A DNA stretch of 8,511 nt from Pseudomonadota bacterium (GTDB taxonomy: Bacteria > Myxococcota_A > Polyangia > Polyangiales > Polyangiaceae). Where the stretch lies: positions 1 to 8,511 of the forward strand of contig QGUH01000106.1 in the NCBI GenBank assembly GCA_003242355.1, given 5' to 3'. Made by a program: the position numbers and the translations under genes. Positions 1 through 6,254 of the stretch are shown one piece after another. How positions within the stretch are numbered: the stretch's first letter is position 1; the number at the start of each line of letters is the position of its first letter. The notes beneath the pieces were generated by a model. That model was not told where the DNA came from. It saw nothing but the letters and a program-made list of their open reading frames with translations, and did no database searches.

Positions 1-1087
1 TCACTTCGGCGATTCGGGTGCCGGCTTTCGAGACGTCGTACCCCAACGCGTCGAGCTCACGCCGCGTCGCTTGGGAGACGAGCCCGTCGAGCAGGCGCTC
101 GACGCGTGGGTCCGAAAGGCGCGCCTTGGGAACGACGAGGTCGTAGCGCTCCTCGGCGAGCGGCAGGAAGCGGAGCCCGAAGGTGAGCGCGACGTCGCGC
201 GTGGCCACCCCGACGTCGGCAGCGCCGAGGGAGATGGCGCGCGCAACATCCAGGTGCCCCAACGCCGTGATCGATGCCCCGCGGGTGACGTCGAGCGAGA
301 GCCCGGTCGCGCGGAGCTGCTGCTCGAGCAAGTGCCGGGCGCCGGAGCCCTTTTCACGCACGGCCAGGCGCACCCCGGGGGCGCCGACGTCGGCCACGGA
401 ACGAACGCGCTGATCCTCCGGGCGTGTCAAAAGGCCCGCTTCCCAGCGCGCGAGGGTGATCACCACGAGCGCTTCGCGCGCCGTGCGCCGGACCATGTCG
501 ACGTTCGCGTCCGCGTTGCCGTCGCGTCCCAACCAGTGGACCCCGGCCACGTGCGTGTGGCCGTTCGCGAGCCCCTGCAACGCCGCGCCGCTCGATGCGG
601 GAACCCAGAGAACGCGCCCGCCCGCACGCTGACCACTGAGGCGATCGGCCAGAACGCCGAGTCCCGTCGCGCACCCCATCACCACCAGAGTGTCGCGCGC
701 TTCGGCGAGCGCACGCAGCGGCGCGACGGTTGCACGCCTGCCCCGCGGCTTGACGACGAGCGCATCGGCCGCCGTGCGCAATCCCTCGCGACCAAGAGGC
801 AGGCCGATCCAACGCTCACGGATCAATGCGAGCGCGATCCGGGATGCTGCAGGATCGCTGGCGAGCTCGATCTCGAGAGGCGGCGCACCGTCGGGCGCGC
901 CAAAGAGGTCTTCGACCTGGCTGTCGAGAGCCCGCGCGAGCCGCAGCGCGACGTCAACCGACGGCGTCGCGCGCCCGGATTCGATCGCGCTCACGCTCTG
1001 CCGCGTGAGGCCCGCACGCTCTGCCAACGCGACCTGCGAAAGACCGCGAGCTTCTCGAACCTCACGAACCCGATTGGGCGCCGCCAC
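1..1087 (-). CDS. XRE-family helix-turn-helix regulator fused to PBP-like (molybdate-type) substrate-binding domain, 3' end cut by window
   Basis: The minus frame is open from 1096 to the left edge without a stop, giving 362 codons from GTG 1087. Residues 6-62 form a classic XRE helix-turn-helix (VREAR-GLSQ-LAERAG-RQSVSAIESGR-PSVDVALRLARAL). Residues from about 90 on match the PBP-like domain found fused to such HTHs, with landmarks GHTHVAGVHWL, a REKGSGARHLLEQQL stretch and LGAADVGVATRDVA. Family knowledge: these one-component regulators are related to molybdate-binding proteins and are expected to sense a small anion or cofactor precursor in the cytoplasm and bind DNA. The ligand here is unknown, and no molybdate transport or cofactor gene lies beside it. 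Start choice: AAAGAG sits 8 bases before GTG 1087. The in-frame GTG at 1096 has no ribosome binding site and an in-frame TAA two codons upstream. The final visible residues (GTRIAEV) suggest only a short tail is missing. Confidence 0.88.
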   Translation of the reverse strand, partial: MAAPNRVREVREARGLSQVALAERAGLTRQSVSAIESGRATPSVDVALRLARALDSQVEDLFGAPDGAPPLEIELASDPAASRIALALIRERWIGLPLGREGLRTAADALVVKPRGRRATVAPLRALAEARDTLVVMGCATGLGVLADRLSGQRAGGRVLWVPASSGAALQGLANGHTHVAGVHWLGRDGNADANVDMVRRTAREALVVITLARWEAGLLTRPEDQRVRSVADVGAPGVRLAVREKGSGARHLLEQQLRATGLSLDVTRGASITALGHLDVARAISLGAADVGVATRDVALTFGLRFLPLAEERYDLVVPKARLSDPRVERLLDGLVSQATRRELDALGYDVSKAGTRIAEV

Positions 1088-1098
1088 GACGCGCACTC

Positions 1099-1113
1099 TT
1101 TACATCATGCAAA
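1099..1113. promoter_or_regulatory. 15-bp imperfect palindrome, candidate autoregulatory operator
   Basis: TTTACATCATGCAAA is symmetric (TTT-CAT-ATG-AAA) except for one mismatched pair. It lies 12 bases upstream of the chosen GTG start of the XRE-PBP regulator, in a locally A/T-rich patch within GC-rich DNA. XRE-type repressors often bind such sites over their own promoter. The binding itself is inference. Confidence 0.4.
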
Positions 1114-1175
1114 GCATCCTTTCCACAGGCCCGCGGCCCGGCGCCGTTTTGGGGTGGCCGTGCGTCGGGCTCCGC

Positions 1176-1285
1176 GGATGAGACCTCACGCGGGACGGAG
1201 CTCGTGGCACAGCTGCGCGCTCGACCCGTCGGATGAGAACTCGCGCGGGACGGAGCTCGTGGCACAGCTGCGCGCTCGACCCGTC
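1176..1285. repeat. 55-bp tandem duplication (two copies, two mismatches)
   Basis: Copy 1 is 1176-1230 and copy 2 is 1231-1285. Both read GGATGAGA-CTC-CGCGGGACGGAGCTCGTGGCACAGCTGCGCGCTCGACCCGTC and differ at two positions (CCTCA versus ACTCG). The period is not a multiple of three. The unit sits in the divergent gap between the XRE-PBP regulator and the DUF488-AlkA gene. The ATG at 1233 lies inside copy 2, and the equivalent ATG in copy 1 is in another frame. That weakens 1233 as a real start and favours a recent slippage or unequal-crossover duplication of non-coding DNA. Confidence 0.85.
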
Positions 1286-1352
1286 GAACGCGTGTTTCGA
1301 GCGCGTTACCGCGCTCTGGCGAACGCCACGCCCGGGAGGCATCCTCGAAGGC

Positions 1353-3065
1353 GTGTCCGAGGCTGGCCGGCTCCACCGAAACACCCCGCGTGCGGCGCGC
1401 GACTGGCGCGGCGTTCGGGTTTGCACGGTCGGGCACTCGACCCGGTCCATCGACGAGCTCGCGGCGCTCTTGCACGCGGTGGGCGTCACGGTGCTCGCCG
1501 ACGTCCGAACGATCCCGCGATCCCGACACAATCCGCAGTTCGACGGCGAGGCGCTGAGCCGGGCGCTTCGGCACCGCCACATTCGTTACGTGCACGTGCC
1601 GGCGCTCGGCGGGCTCCGCCATGCGCGGCGCGACTCGGTGAACACCGGCTTTCGCAACGCGAGCTTCCGCGGATTCGCCGACTACATGCAGACCGAGGGG
1701 TTCGAGGCGGGCCTCGCCGAGCTACGCAGGCTCGCGGAGAACCCCGTCGCGATAATGTGCGCCGAGGCCGTGCCCTGGCGTTGTCATCGCTCGCTCGTCG
1801 CGGACGCGCTAACCGTGCGCGGCGCCGAGGTCGAGCACATCACGAGCCTCGGCCGAACCAGCCCACATCGGTTGACGCCGTTCGCGCGCGTCGAAGGCAC
1901 CCGCGTGACCTATCCGGGCGACGAAGCGAAAGCCCTCACGCTCCAAGCCCGCCAGTCCCACGCAGGCAGCGAAGAGAAAGCTCCGCAGCTCGGCGCGCCT
2001 GTGGCGCATTCCGGCAGCAAAGCGAAAAGCCTTCGGCGCGACGCGCTCGCGGTGGGCTCGGGCAGCAACGTCAAAGGCCGGCGACCCGACGCGCGCCCTG
2101 CGCATTCAGGCAGCAAAGCAAAAAGCCTTCTGCTCGAAACGCGTGCGCCGTTCCATCTCGAGGCCACCGTACGCGTCTTGCAGCGCCGCCCCACGAATCC
2201 CGTCGATCGCTGGGTGAGCGATCGCTACCAACGGGTGTTGACGACACCGCACGGGCTCGCGCTCGTCGAGGTCGCCAACGAGGGAACGATCGATGCTCCC
2301 GACGTTCGGCTCCGGGTGCTCGCGAGCGAGCATTCCACGGATGCAAGCCCCATTTCCACGGTGCGCCGGCTCCTCGGTCTCGACGTCGATCCGAGGCCGT
2401 TGCAGCGACTCGTCGAAGCCGAAAGCCGCTTGCGTTCCCTCGGAATGGCCTTGCGCGGGATGCGTCCACCGCGGTTCGCGGGGCTGTTCGAAGCGGTCGC
2501 GAACGTCGTGCCGTTCCAACAGGTGAGCCTCGACGCGGGCGTCGCCATCGTTTCGCGGCTCGTCGAGCGCTTCGGCGCCACGCTCGAGCACGACGGCACA
2601 CGCCACCGTGCGTTCCCCACGGCGGAAACGATCGCCGGTGCCCGCCTCGCCGCGCTGAAAGCGTGCGGCATGAGTCAACGAAAGGCCGAAACCCTCGAGC
2701 GCGTCGCCCGATCCATTGCGTCCGGAGACCTCACCGAGGAAGCGCTCGCGCTCATGAAGAGCCCCGACGCGCTCCGTTTCCTCACGGAGCTTCCCGGCAT
2801 CGGCCCCTGGAGCGCGTCGCTGATCCTCCTGCGCGGCCTGGGGCGCCTCGACGTCTTCCCGCCCGGCGACGTCGGCGTCACCCGCGGGCTCAGCACGCTC
2901 CTGCGCCTGCCTCCCGGCCCTTCCCTCACGCGCATCATCGATCGCTTCGGCGATTTGCGCGGCTACCTCTACTTCTATTCCCTCGGCGGCGCGCTGCTCG
3001 AAAAAGAATGGATCCGCGCCGCCCCATCCCTTCAACGCCCACGGCGCAACGTCGACCGGAAATGA
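1353..3065 (+). CDS. DUF488 domain fused to AlkA-type DNA-3-methyladenine glycosylase
   Basis: The product is 570 residues from GTG 1353. Residues 23-165 are a DUF488 domain: TVGHSTRS (25-32), ADVRTIPRSRHNPQF, ALGGLRHAR, and a cysteine motif with C136 and C144-H-R-S. Residues 192-260 are a low-complexity linker made of 16-residue repeats. The C-terminal part is an AlkA-like HhH-GPD glycosylase: VVPFQQVS (385-392), FPTAETIA, helix-hairpin-helix LPGIGPWSA (480-488), and LDVFPPGDVGV with D506 at the catalytic aspartate position. By family knowledge the C-terminal half should excise alkylated purines such as 3-methyladenine to start base excision repair in the cytoplasm. The biochemical role of DUF488 is not established, and the fusion implies a linked job in damage handling. 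Start: GTG 1353 has GGGAGG 13 bases upstream. ATG 1233 would add 40 residues without a clear binding site and from within a DNA repeat. It is convergent with the following methyltransferase. Confidence 0.9.
   Translation: MSEAGRLHRNTPRAARDWRGVRVCTVGHSTRSIDELAALLHAVGVTVLADVRTIPRSRHNPQFDGEALSRALRHRHIRYVHVPALGGLRHARRDSVNTGFRNASFRGFADYMQTEGFEAGLAELRRLAENPVAIMCAEAVPWRCHRSLVADALTVRGAEVEHITSLGRTSPHRLTPFARVEGTRVTYPGDEAKALTLQARQSHAGSEEKAPQLGAPVAHSGSKAKSLRRDALAVGSGSNVKGRRPDARPAHSGSKAKSLLLETRAPFHLEATVRVLQRRPTNPVDRWVSDRYQRVLTTPHGLALVEVANEGTIDAPDVRLRVLASEHSTDASPISTVRRLLGLDVDPRPLQRLVEAESRLRSLGMALRGMRPPRFAGLFEAVANVVPFQQVSLDAGVAIVSRLVERFGATLEHDGTRHRAFPTAETIAGARLAALKACGMSQRKAETLERVARSIASGDLTEEALALMKSPDALRFLTELPGIGPWSASLILLRGLGRLDVFPPGDVGVTRGLSTLLRLPPGPSLTRIIDRFGDLRGYLYFYSLGGALLEKEWIRAAPSLQRPRRNVDRK
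1926..2133 (+). repeat. In-frame 48-bp minisatellite coding for 16-residue repeats
   Basis: Four full units start at 1926, 1974, 2022 and 2070, followed by a partial unit from 2118. Unit proteins are AKALTLQARQSHAGSE, EKAPQLGAPVAHSGSK, AKSLRRDALAVGSGSN and VKGRRPDARPAHSGSK, then AKSLL. A second level of order shows at 96 bp: 2004-2034 and 2100-2130 agree at 29 of 31 bases around AHSGSK-AKSL. The array lies exactly between the DUF488 and glycosylase domains and codes for a Ser/Gly/Ala/Lys/Arg-rich, probably disordered and basic linker. Confidence 0.85.
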
Positions 3066-3167
3066 CCGTACGATGGCCGTTGCGTGCGGGGGCAACGCTC
3101 GTGCTCCTCGACGTGTGCAACGCCCGCTGGCGCCGGAACTACTTCAGCGGCTTCGACGGTCGTTCCC

Positions 3168-3184
3168 GGGGGTTTCAGACCCCC
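3168..3184. terminator. Possible bidirectional hairpin terminator
   Basis: GGGGGT-TTCAG-ACCCCC forms a short GC stem, extendable by a T-G wobble. It sits between two convergent genes, the DUF488-AlkA fusion ending at 3065 and the methyltransferase ending at 3219. There is no good T-tract on either side, so this is only a weak terminator candidate. The rest of 3066-3218 shows nothing recognisable. Confidence 0.35.
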
Positions 3185-3218
3185 CCCTCGGCGGAGCGGT
3201 GTTCCTGCGACGGGCTCT

Positions 3219-3833
3219 TTACGTACAGCGCGCAATGGCCGCCACGGCGGGTGCGGGCGGCATGTCCTTGCGCACCGACTCGACGTGCGAGAACCCCGCC
3301 GCACGCATGGCTCCGAGGAGCTTGGCTTCCCACGCGGCAGTGTCCGCCTCGGTTGCGCCGCGCCACATCGGCTGAACCACCACGACGGCGCGCCCCGACG
3401 GTGAGAGGACGCGGCGAAGCTCCGTCATCGCGGCCGTGAGATCCGGCCAGAACTGCGCCGAGTTGGTGGAGTAGATCGCGTCGAACGCACCGTCGTCGAA
3501 CGGGAGGCGCTCGGGCGATCCGCGCTCGAGGCGCGCGCGCCCGGCGGCGATGGCGGCGCGGTTGCGTGCGCGCGCTTGACGCACCATCTCGACGGAGACG
3601 TCCACCCCCGCGACGAACCCGCTCTCCCCGACGCGCTCGAGCAACCGCCGCACGTCGACACCGGGACCGAAGCCGACCTCGAGGATCCGTTCCCCCGGTC
3701 GTGGCGAGAGCAAGTCGAGCGCCCAGCGGCTGCGAGCGCCGTTCTTCCACGCCATCAGGTGACCCACGAACCACCCCAGCGGGCCGCGAGGGTGCGCGAA
3801 CTGCGAGACGACCGACGCGAAGAGCTTCGCCAT
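3219..3833 (-). CDS. Class I SAM-dependent methyltransferase (UbiE/COQ5-like fold)
   Basis: The product is 204 residues from ATG 3833. Motif I is ILEVGFGPG (50-58) and the acidic residue that contacts SAM ribose is D78 in VAGVDVS. A later motif is LPFDDGAFDAIYSTNSAQFW, and ELRRVLSPSGRAVVVVQP gives the strand 5 region. The N-terminal stretch FAHPRGPLGWFVGHLMAWKN is typical of a small-molecule methyltransferase subgroup of this length. The substrate cannot be read from the sequence. It is transcribed divergently from a MarR-type gene across an operator-like gap, so ligand-responsive control by that regulator is likely (inference). An in-frame TTG at 3839 could add two residues. ATG is preferred, with AGG about nine bases upstream. 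It ends with TAA at 3219-3221. Confidence 0.88.
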   Translation of the reverse strand: MAKLFASVVSQFAHPRGPLGWFVGHLMAWKNGARSRWALDLLSPRPGERILEVGFGPGVDVRRLLERVGESGFVAGVDVSVEMVRQARARNRAAIAAGRARLERGSPERLPFDDGAFDAIYSTNSAQFWPDLTAAMTELRRVLSPSGRAVVVVQPMWRGATEADTAAWEAKLLGAMRAAGFSHVESVRKDMPPAPAVAAIARCT

Positions 3834-3849
3834 GGCCAAAGCCTGAGCA

Positions 3850-3888
3850 ATGACATGTCACATGTCAATATGACAATATACTTGTCAT
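3850..3888. promoter_or_regulatory. Shared operator/promoter region with five TGACA/TGTCA half-sites
   Basis: Half-sites are TGACA 3851-3855, TGTCA 3856-3860, TGTCA 3863-3867, TGACA 3871-3875 and TGTCA 3883-3887. They build a perfect palindrome TGACATGTCA (3851-3860), a TGTCA-N3-TGACA inverted repeat (3863-3875) and a TGACA-N7-TGTCA inverted repeat (3871-3887). ACATGTCA is also directly repeated at 3853 and 3860. TATACT (3877-3882) is a good -10 box for the plus-strand regulator, with only a weak -35 upstream. On the minus strand TTGACA (3868-3863) is a perfect -35 without a convincing -10. This A/T-rich island between a MarR-type regulator and its divergent neighbour fits negative control of both. 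Confidence 0.65.
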
Positions 3889-3918
3889 CTTGGTTCGGGT
3901 CTGCAAAAACTTTGCTCC

Positions 3919-4362
3919 GTGGTACGGCCCCGCGAACACGCCTTCGATGCCCTGACCGGCGAGGTCCGCCGACTGTTCCATCAGCTCGCCGCCGTGGTGG
4001 ACGCGCTCCACGACCTCAACGCGTCGCAACGCGCCGTCCTCGAGCGGCTGCTGCGCGACGGCGACCAGACGGTGCCGGAAATTGCTCGCGCGTGCCGCGT
4101 CTCGCGTCAGTTCATCCAGGTGCTCGTCAACGAGCTGCTCGAGCGTGGTCTCGTCGTCGCGATGGCCAACCCGGCGCACGCCCGCTCGCCGCGGTTTCGC
4201 ATCACGGACGCCGGGCGCAAGCGCTTCGAGGCGATGAAGGCGAAAGAACGCGCTCTGCTCCGACGCTCGCCGGTCCCCGCCACCGCGTCCGAGATGGCGG
4301 CCGCGGCCGACGTGCTCCGGAGGGTTCGCGAGCACTTCGAGTCCCTCGCCCCGTCGCGATGA
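3919..4362 (+). CDS. MarR-family winged-helix transcriptional regulator
   Basis: The product is 147 residues from GTG 3919. An N-terminal helical dimerisation stretch (8-35) is followed by ASQRAVLERLLRDG and a helix-turn-helix, TVPEIARACRVSRQFIQVLV (51-70). Then come NELLERGLV and a wing ending in PRFRITDAGRKRFEAM, all in the order expected for MarR proteins at about 140-150 residues. Such proteins bind DNA as dimers at palindromes and release on ligand binding. The half-site cluster 30-70 bases upstream is the obvious target and would make the gene autoregulated and coupled to the divergent methyltransferase (inference). The start has no clear ribosome binding site. TATACT at 3877-3882 would give a leader of about 30 bases. 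No in-frame ATG lies upstream. An ATG overlaps the stop codon, but no supported gene follows. Confidence 0.88.
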   Translation: MVRPREHAFDALTGEVRRLFHQLAAVVDALHDLNASQRAVLERLLRDGDQTVPEIARACRVSRQFIQVLVNELLERGLVVAMANPAHARSPRFRITDAGRKRFEAMKAKERALLRRSPVPATASEMAAAADVLRRVREHFESLAPSR

Positions 4363-4574
4363 CCGAGCGCACCTCCAGCAGCGCGATGACGATCGGCTCG
4401 AGCGAATTCGCGCCGCATCGACGGCGCCAGGGCGGCGTCAACGACCCCGCACGCGTTCGGCACGACCGTCGTCGTGAGCCAATTCGGCACGGACGACGAG
4501 TCACGGACGCCAGCCCGCGAGTCTCGAGAGCAGGTCGAGCGCCCGTTGGTGGGAACCGGAAAGGAGCGGCCCCG
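4363..4574. other. Non-coding spacer after the MarR gene
   Basis: Frames across this stretch are open only because of high GC and show no recognisable protein. At 4528-4544 GAGCAGGTCGAGCGCCC resembles a decayed copy of the palindromes that follow: flanking GAGAGC is kept and the 3' GCGCCC resembles CCGCCC. No promoter or hairpin terminator for the MarR gene is evident. Confidence 0.4.
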
Positions 4575-4908
4575 GGGCGGATCAACGGCCCGCTTTGGCA
4601 CCGAGAACTCCGCCGAGAGCGGATCAACCGCCCATTTCGGAGGCCGAGGAGCTGCCGAGAGCGGATCAACCGCTCCTTTTGCCCTGCTGGCGGTTTCGAA
4701 GGGGCGGTGGATCCGCTCCAAAAGGCGGATCAACCGCTCGCGGGAGCGGTGGATCCGCTCGGACCAGGGCACGAAGAGCCGGTTTTGGGCGGTTGATCCG
4801 CCCGTGAGCACCCCCGAGGGCTTCGAAAGAGCGGTGGATCCGCTCCCGCCGACGGTCGCGGGAAGCCGCCGAGCGGATCGACCGCCCCGGGCGGCGGATA
4901 ATCCGCCC
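4575..4908. repeat. Phased array of ten short GC palindromes on a 21-bp grid
   Basis: The 17-bp consensus is GAGCGG-ATCAA-CCGCTC, six-base arms around a five-base centre. Copies start at 4575 (degenerate arm), 4617, 4659, 4702, 4723, 4744, 4787, 4829 and 4871, with a tenth, GGCGGATAATCCGCC, at 4893-4907. Centres fall at 4583, 4625, 4667, 4710, 4731, 4752, 4795, 4837, 4879 and 4900, so steps are 42, 42, 43, 21, 21, 43, 42, 42 and 21. Centre sequences ATCAA or ATCGA (copies 1, 2, 3, 5, 9) and TGGAT or TTGAT (4, 6, 7, 8) show both orientations. The array lies between convergent genes (MarR and VOC), a usual place for REP/BIME-like elements. The steps of 43 break any reading frame, so it is not a protein repeat. 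Confidence 0.9.
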
Positions 4909-4926
4909 CCCGTGCCTGCCGCCGTC

Positions 4927-5337
4927 TCACGGCAGCCTGATGCCGCCGATCGGATGCGGGTTGTACGCGATCTCCCAGCGGAAGCCGTCCGGATCGGTGA
5001 AATACCCGCTGTAGCCACCCCACGCGCGCTGCTCGGCGGGGTGCACGGTTGCGCCCGCAGCGCGGGCTGCGTCGAGCACCGCGTCGACCTCCTGGGGTGA
5101 GGCCACGTTGTGCGCGAGCGTGAACGGGAGAGTACCGCCCCGTGTGACCTCGCCGATTTCGGCGCGTGCCGCCGACTCCGCCCACAAGGAGAGCACGAGC
5201 TTTTCGCCGACGAAGATCATCGTGACGTCGCCGCTCACTTCGAAGGCCGGCGGCCAGCCGAGGCCCTGCACGTAGAAACGGCGCGCGCGCTCGAGGTCGG
5301 CAACCACGAGCGTGATCAAGTGAACTCGAGGATCCAT
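4927..5337 (-). CDS. VOC-family protein (glyoxalase/bleomycin-resistance/dioxygenase fold)
   Basis: The product is 136 residues, a single VOC module pair. The first half opens LITLVVADLERARRFYVQGLGW (7-28). The second ends with GGYSGYFTDPDGFRWEIAYNP (107-127), the standard signature. H6, H76 and E122 sit at positions used as metal ligands in this fold, so a divalent-metal site is plausible. Family members range from lactoylglutathione lyases to antibiotic-binding proteins, and the substrate is not deducible. A strong GGGGAGG is present, but only one base separates it from the ATG. The next in-frame candidate would remove the conserved first strand, so ATG 5337 is kept. It starts 30 bases after the stop of the ZIP transporter on the same strand and is probably co-transcribed with it. 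Confidence 0.87.
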   Translation of the reverse strand: MDPRVHLITLVVADLERARRFYVQGLGWPPAFEVSGDVTMIFVGEKLVLSLWAESAARAEIGEVTRGGTLPFTLAHNVASPQEVDAVLDAARAAGATVHPAEQRAWGGYSGYFTDPDGFRWEIAYNPHPIGGIRLP

Positions 5338-5367
5338 GCCTCCCCTTACGTCGAAGCCTCGACGGCG

Positions 5368-6180
5368 TCACCGAGCATTTCCGACGAGGGGATCGCCGTC
5401 TCCCAGCATCACTGCCACCGCCATCATCGCGATGAAGCCGACGATCGTCGCGAAGGTAGCGCGGCGCTCGCGGCCTTCGACGTGCGTCTCGGGGATCACC
5501 TCGCCGGAAACCACGAAGAGCATGGCCCCCGCCGCGAACGCGAGGCCCCAAGGCAGAAGCGCCTCGCTGGTGCTGACGGCGAGCGCCCCCACGAGCCCGC
5601 CGAGCGGCTCGACGAGCCCCGTCGCGAGCGCGAGAACGAAGGCCCGCCCGCGCGCCGTGCCGCCGGCGATCAGCGCGGCGGCGACCGCGAGACCTTCGGG
5701 CACGTTCTGCGCGAGGATGCTGAGCATCACGGCGTGGCCCGTCGCGGAGGCCTCGACGCCGTAGGCGACGCCGACGCTGAGCCCCTCCGGAACGTTGTGC
5801 AGCACGATGGCCAAGACGAAGAGCGTGTTGCGCCCGAGGTCGAAGGCGCTGCTCCCCTCGCGCCCCTTCGAGAAGTGCTCGTGCGGGACCGCGGCGTGCG
5901 CGGCCCAGAGGGCCAGCGCACCGAGCAAGACGCCGAGAGAAACGGTGGCTACGGCGCTCATGCTCGACCCACCGCGCTGCTCGACGAGAACGAGCGCCGG
6001 CGCGAGGAGCGAGAAGAACGTCGCCCCGAGCATCATGCCCGCCGCGACGGCGAGCATCAGGCGCTGGGCATCCTTGCTCCACTCCGAGCGAACGAAGATC
6101 GGCAGCGCCCCGAGGCCGGTGCCGAGCCCGGCGATGAGACTGCCCACGAAACCCGCTAGAATCGGCGAGCTGGGGTCCAC
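5368..6180 (-). CDS. ZIP-family divalent metal transporter (GufA-like subfamily)
   Basis: The product is 270 residues from GTG 6180 with about eight hydrophobic segments, the usual ZIP size and topology in the inner membrane. The two metal-site motifs are present: HNVPEG (128-133) in the fourth helix and QNVPEG (158-163) in the fifth. Q in place of H in the second motif is a mark of the GufA/BbZIP branch. A late FVVSGEVIPETH supplies more conserved acidic and histidine residues, and a His-containing loop PHEHFSKG lies near 99-106. By family knowledge it imports Zn2+ and possibly Fe2+, Mn2+ or Cd2+. Start: GAGGACGA lies a few bases upstream of the GTG. It heads a likely two-gene unit with the VOC gene. 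Confidence 0.92.
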   Translation of the reverse strand: MDPSSPILAGFVGSLIAGLGTGLGALPIFVRSEWSKDAQRLMLAVAAGMMLGATFFSLLAPALVLVEQRGGSSMSAVATVSLGVLLGALALWAAHAAVPHEHFSKGREGSSAFDLGRNTLFVLAIVLHNVPEGLSVGVAYGVEASATGHAVMLSILAQNVPEGLAVAAALIAGGTARGRAFVLALATGLVEPLGGLVGALAVSTSEALLPWGLAFAAGAMLFVVSGEVIPETHVEGRERRATFATIVGFIAMMAVAVMLGDGDPLVGNAR

Positions 6181-6224
6181 GGATCGTCCTCGTCCTCGGT
6201 TCGCCCGAGGCGACCGAAACTCCG

Positions 6225-6254
6225 AGTATGTTCGCCCGCGTGGGCCGAACGCAA
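6225..6254 (-). promoter_or_regulatory. Candidate sigma-70-type promoter for the ZIP-VOC pair
   Basis: Read on the minus strand, TTGCGT (6254-6249) and CATACT (6230-6225) are separated by 18 bases. That would give a leader of about 38 bases before GTG 6180. The match to consensus is moderate and the call is inference. Confidence 0.3.

Noticed and set aside
1233..1352. ATG 1233 as start of the DUF488-AlkA gene
   Set aside because: It lies inside the second copy of a DNA tandem duplication with no ribosome binding site, and the extra 40 residues match nothing in DUF488. It remains possible but is less likely than GTG 1353.
71..3439. Very long plus-strand open frame (1122 codons) across the regulator, the repair fusion and beyond
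   Set aside because: The translation is Arg/Ala/Pro-rich with no domain. It runs antisense to the XRE-PBP gene and out of frame with the DUF488-AlkA gene; both of those have clear motifs. It is a high-GC shadow frame.
4363..4470. Possible remnant of a small membrane protein on the minus strand (hydrophobic SLEPIVIALLEVRSVIA)
   Set aside because: A single hydrophobic run slightly recalls prokaryotic cytochrome c oxidase subunit IV, but frames change around it, there is no start or RBS, and the resemblance is too short to support.
3576..4796. Plus-strand open frame of 406 codons spanning the methyltransferase, the MarR gene and the palindrome array
   Set aside because: It has no recognisable domain, crosses the divergent operator gap and is antisense or out of frame to two well-supported genes. 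Its repetitive tail is just translated palindromes.
4575..4908. CRISPR array
   Set aside because: Repeats are 17 bp, vary in orientation and centre, spacers are 25-26 or only 4 bp, and no cas gene is near. Palindromic phasing fits a REP-like or protein-binding array better.
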